Origin: Phaeodactylibacter luteus
Lineage (GTDB): Bacteria; Bacteroidota; Bacteroidia; Chitinophagales; Saprospiraceae
Assembly: GCF_007993045.1 (NCBI RefSeq)
Contig: NZ_VOOR01000033.1
Location: 1-64,000, forward strand
DNA: 64,000 bases
Direction of reading: 5' to 3'
This document shows positions 61,524 through 64,000 of this stretch, piece by piece. The notes below the pieces were generated by a model that made no database searches, had not been told where the DNA came from, and saw nothing but the letters and a program-made list of their open reading frames with translations. How positions within the stretch are numbered: position 1 is the stretch's first letter; the number at the start of each line of letters is the position of its first letter. A program made the translations under genes and the position numbers.

Positions 61524-62257
61524 TCAATGCCATTATCGTAGACGACGAACCCCTGGCACAGGATGTCTTAGAGACTTATATCGATAAACTGCCGGAAATA
61601 AAGCTCTTGCGGAAGTGCAGCAATGCCCTAGAAGCTAACGAAGCCCTGAAGTCAGAGCAAGTAGACCTGATGTTCTTGGATATACAGATGCCGCAGCTCA
61701 CAGGGGTAGATTTCCTCAAGACCCTGAACAACCCGCCTGTGGTCATTTTCACCACCGCCTACCCCAACTACGCCGTGGAAGGCTTTGAGCTCAATGCACT
61801 GGATTACCTGCTCAAGCCCATTTCTTTAGAGCGCTTTATGAAAGCAGCCAACAAAGCCGTAGAACAGATCGAGCTGCGCCGGCAGGGCAAGGCGGGGGCT
61901 CAGCCCGCAGCTGAAGCCGAGGAGGACCCTGGCTATATTTTTGTCAAAGCCGACAAAAAACTGGTCAAAATCAATTATGAAGACATCCTCTATATCGAAG
62001 GGCTGAAAGACTATGTCATCATCCGGCAGGACAACAATAGGGTCATTACCCTGCAAACGATGAAGAGCTTGGAGGACAAGCTGCCCACCAAGCTGTTCAA
62101 AAGGATACACCGCAGCTACATCGTCAACATCGAGCGGATAGACGCTGTGGTGGGCAATATGGTTGAAGTGGTGGAAAAAGGGCAGGCCAAGCACCTGCCT
62201 ATTGGCAAAAACTACCGGGACGAGCTCTTAGATATCATCAACAAAAACAGGCTTTAA
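61520..62257 (+). CDS. LytTR family response regulator
   Basis: The 245-residue regulator has a receiver domain with VDDE (7-10) and phosphoacceptor Asp54 (LMFLDIQMPQL), and a LytTR DNA-binding domain (YIFVKADKKLVKINYEDILYIEGLKDYVIIRQDNNRVI ... FKRIHRSYIVNIERIDAV). It forms the regulator of the LytS-type kinase before it. Targets are unknown. Confidence 0.92.
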   Translation: MINAIIVDDEPLAQDVLETYIDKLPEIKLLRKCSNALEANEALKSEQVDLMFLDIQMPQLTGVDFLKTLNNPPVVIFTTAYPNYAVEGFELNALDYLLKPISLERFMKAANKAVEQIELRRQGKAGAQPAAEAEEDPGYIFVKADKKLVKINYEDILYIEGLKDYVIIRQDNNRVITLQTMKSLEDKLPTKLFKRIHRSYIVNIERIDAVVGNMVEVVEKGQAKHLPIGKNYRDELLDIINKNRL

Positions 62258-63124
62258 GTGCTGCCCCCCACGTTGCAGCACGAGGTAGAAAAGGCATTGG
62301 GGCAGCCGGCAGAGCAGATTAGGCAGATAAACGGGGGCAGCATTCATCAGGCTTTACGGGCAGATACCCCCAAGGGGGCCTTCTTCGTAAAGTACAGCTT
62401 GGGCAAAGCAGCTGCCGCCCTATTGCAAAGCGAAGAGGCGGGGCTGAAGGCCCTAAGGGGGCAAAGCCCCCTGCACGTGCCCGAAGTGGTAAGTGCCTTC
62501 TACGGGGAAGGGTTCAGTTTCCTGGCATTGCCCTTCCTCGAAGAGAAGGTGCCCACGGCCCAAGATTGGGAACAGCTGGGCGCTGGCCTGGCTGAGCTCC
62601 ACCGCCGTACAAACCCTCAGTTCGGCTTTACTGCCGACAACCATATTGGGCGGCTGCCTCAGCCTAATGCCCCTGTAGCCGGCACATCCTGGGCTGCTTT
62701 TTACCAGGACCGCCGGCTGCGCCCACAGGTAAACCTCGCTATCCGGTCTGGGCTATTGTGGCCAGGTGCGGACAGCAGCTTTGAGCGCTTTTACCAACAG
62801 CTGCCCAGCCTCTTCCCCGAAGAGCCCCCAGCCCTTATCCACGGCGACCTCTGGAGCGGGAATGTCCTCTTGCCTGCATCAGCCCCGCCCAGCCTGATCG
62901 ATCCCTCCGTGAGCTACAGCCACCGGGAAATGGACCTTGGCATGGCACGCCTGTTCGGTGGCTTCAGCCCCCGTTTTTTTGAAGCTTACCAAGCCCACTA
63001 CCCTTTACAGCCGGGCTATCAGGAGCGGGTGCCTTATGCGCAACTTTATTACCTCCTCGCACACGTCAACCTCTTTGGGCGCAGCTATACCCAACAAGTA
63101 AAGGACATCATCGCCGCCTTTTGA
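62258..63124 (+). CDS. Fructosamine kinase family protein
   Basis: Fructosamine-3-kinases phosphorylate glycated amines to start their removal. The 288-residue protein has GGSIHQALRADTPKGAFFVKYSLGKAA (nucleotide-binding part), GAGLAELHRRTNPQFGFTADNHIGRLPQPN, PALIHGDLWSGNVLLPA (catalytic HGDLWSGN) and SLIDPSVSYSHREMDLGMARLFGGF. The frame begins with GTG directly after the LytTR stop codon, so the gene is probably in the same operon. A protein-repair role is inferred from the family. Confidence 0.85.
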   Translation: MLPPTLQHEVEKALGQPAEQIRQINGGSIHQALRADTPKGAFFVKYSLGKAAAALLQSEEAGLKALRGQSPLHVPEVVSAFYGEGFSFLALPFLEEKVPTAQDWEQLGAGLAELHRRTNPQFGFTADNHIGRLPQPNAPVAGTSWAAFYQDRRLRPQVNLAIRSGLLWPGADSSFERFYQQLPSLFPEEPPALIHGDLWSGNVLLPASAPPSLIDPSVSYSHREMDLGMARLFGGFSPRFFEAYQAHYPLQPGYQERVPYAQLYYLLAHVNLFGRSYTQQVKDIIAAF

Positions 63125-63215
63125 GCCTTGGCAGGCCCACAGCGCAGCCGAACTTTCCTCAATACATGATGTTCTATTCATGGATTAAAATTACAGACGG
63201 AACACCCCACCAATC

Positions 63216-64000
63216 ATGGATATACCAACCGCATCAGCCATTCAGGGCTGGGCTTTAGCACATACCTATCAAGAGCTGCCAGAGGAGTTCTACGCTGCGG
63301 CCGCCCCTACGCCGGTCAAAGCCCCTCAGCTCGAGCTGCTCAACCCTGCACTGGCCCAGGCCCTTGGGCTTGACGTGGCCGGGCCAGAAGCTGGCCTATC
63401 GGAGCTTTTTGCAGGAAATGCCCTGCCTGAAGGGAGTTTGCCCATTGCCATGGCCTACGCCGGGCACCAATTTGGGCACTTCACCATGCTGGGCGATGGG
63501 CGCGCCATCCTTTTAGGCGAGCAGCAAGCCCCGGACGGAAAGTCTTACGATATACAGCTCAAAGGCGCAGGCATCACCCCTTTCTCCCGCCGTGGAGACG
63601 GGCGGGCCACTTACGCTGCCATGCTACGGGAATACCTCATCAGCGAAGCCATGCACCACCTCGGCATCCCTACCTCCCGGAGCCTTGCCGTAGCCCGCAC
63701 GGGGGAGCAAGTCTACCGAGACCCTATACAGGACGGGGCAGTGCTCACCCGGGTCAGCAGTAGCCACCTGAGGGTAGGCACCTTCGAGTACGCCCGCCGC
63801 TTTTTGCCAGCCGATGCTCAAAAAGCCCTGCTGGCCTATGCCATCAAGCGGCATTACCCTGAGCTTTTGGGCACGAGCCAGCCGGCCCTGGATCTGCTGA
63901 AAGCGGTAATGGCCCGTCAGGCCAAACTGATCGCACAGTGGATGGGCGTAGGCTTCATCCACGGCGTCATGAATACCGACAACATCGGCATTGCCGCAGA
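63216..64000 (+). CDS. selO: SelO (YdiU) protein adenylyltransferase, N-terminal part
   Basis: SelO pseudokinases transfer AMP to proteins during redox stress. The open part (261 codons, then cut by the window edge) begins [12 protein letters not shown] and carries the family blocks [95 protein letters not shown] and [14 protein letters not shown]. It lies 91 bp after the fructosamine kinase gene on the same strand. The C-terminal ~260 residues, including a Sec/Cys near the end, are outside the window. Confidence 0.9.
   Translation, partial: MDIPTASAIQGWALAHTYQELPEEFYAAAAPTPVKAPQLELLNPALAQALGLDVAGPEAGLSELFAGNALPEGSLPIAMAYAGHQFGHFTMLGDGRAILLGEQQAPDGKSYDIQLKGAGITPFSRRGDGRATYAAMLREYLISEAMHHLGIPTSRSLAVARTGEQVYRDPIQDGAVLTRVSSSHLRVGTFEYARRFLPADAQKALLAYAIKRHYPELLGTSQPALDLLKAVMARQAKLIAQWMGVGFIHGVMNTDNIGIAA

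Noticed and set aside
1-64000. tRNA, rRNA and CRISPR search by eye
   Set aside because: No TTC-loop/CCA-like tRNA ends, no rRNA blocks and no regularly spaced direct repeats were recognised.

Overview
The window reads as chromosomal DNA of a marine-type Bacteroidota, most likely Saprospiria (Lewinella/Phaeodactylibacter-like). The placement is inferred, not searched. Supporting signs are type IX secretion C-terminal domains, a FecI/FecR locus, GSCFA, DUF2480 and head-GIN proteins, carboxypeptidase-regulatory-domain outer-membrane receptors, and Bacteroidota promoters (-7 box TAnnTTTG, sometimes with TTG about 20 bp upstream). Genes are GC-rich except the first 1.8 kb, which is AT-rich and carries two Fic genes (one cut by the window edge), probably acquired. 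No rRNA, tRNA or CRISPR was seen.

Layout. 1-2.5 kb: Fic genes, then a gene-free stretch with a palindromic element and an intergenic repeat. 2.5-7.3 kb: GreA-like factor, PaaY-type hexapeptide protein, scpB, DUF2480, lytic transglycosylase. 7.4-14.4 kb: two secreted proteins sharing a duplicated C-terminal module, and a 5'-nucleotidase lipoprotein. 14.8-18.2 kb: sulfur locus with a split YeeE/YedE transporter and thioredoxin, divergent from a cupin thiol-dioxygenase-like/methyltransferase fusion, with two Crp/Fnr-like dyads between them. 18.3-25.4 kb: envelope proteins and a sigma/anti-sigma locus whose third gene joins an STN domain to GLFN repeats. 25.7-31.1 kb: tandem paralogues and a two-component system followed by a SulP transporter. 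31.4-43.7 kb: lnt, GSCFA, TonB-type receptor, paaD, paaG, meaB, lemA with two TPM proteins. 43.7-53.7 kb: TPR-HTH regulator, secreted protein, decayed regions including a GH15 pseudogene, a methionine gamma-lyase-like gene opposite an Lrp gene. 53.7-58.2 kb: aromatic amino acid operon. 58.9-64 kb: TlpA-like lipoprotein, LytS/LytTR pair, fructosamine kinase family, SelO (cut by the window end).

The strongest find is upstream of the aromatic operon (pheA, aminotransferase, tyrA, DAHP synthase/chorismate mutase). It has a complete-looking attenuator: a TTG-20-TAGGTTTG promoter, a 19-residue leader peptide with 7 Phe and 3 Tyr, an intrinsic terminator, and a competing antiterminator that starts at the leader stop codon. 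Other notable items are the Crp/Fnr-like dyads exactly 100 bp apart in the sulfur locus, 11-bp-phased TAATG repeats before the SulP gene, paired operator dyads over the start of the edge Fic gene, a family of whole-element palindromes (about 169 bp, one nested in another element) with a conserved internal motif pair, and an eight-copy intergenic repeat.
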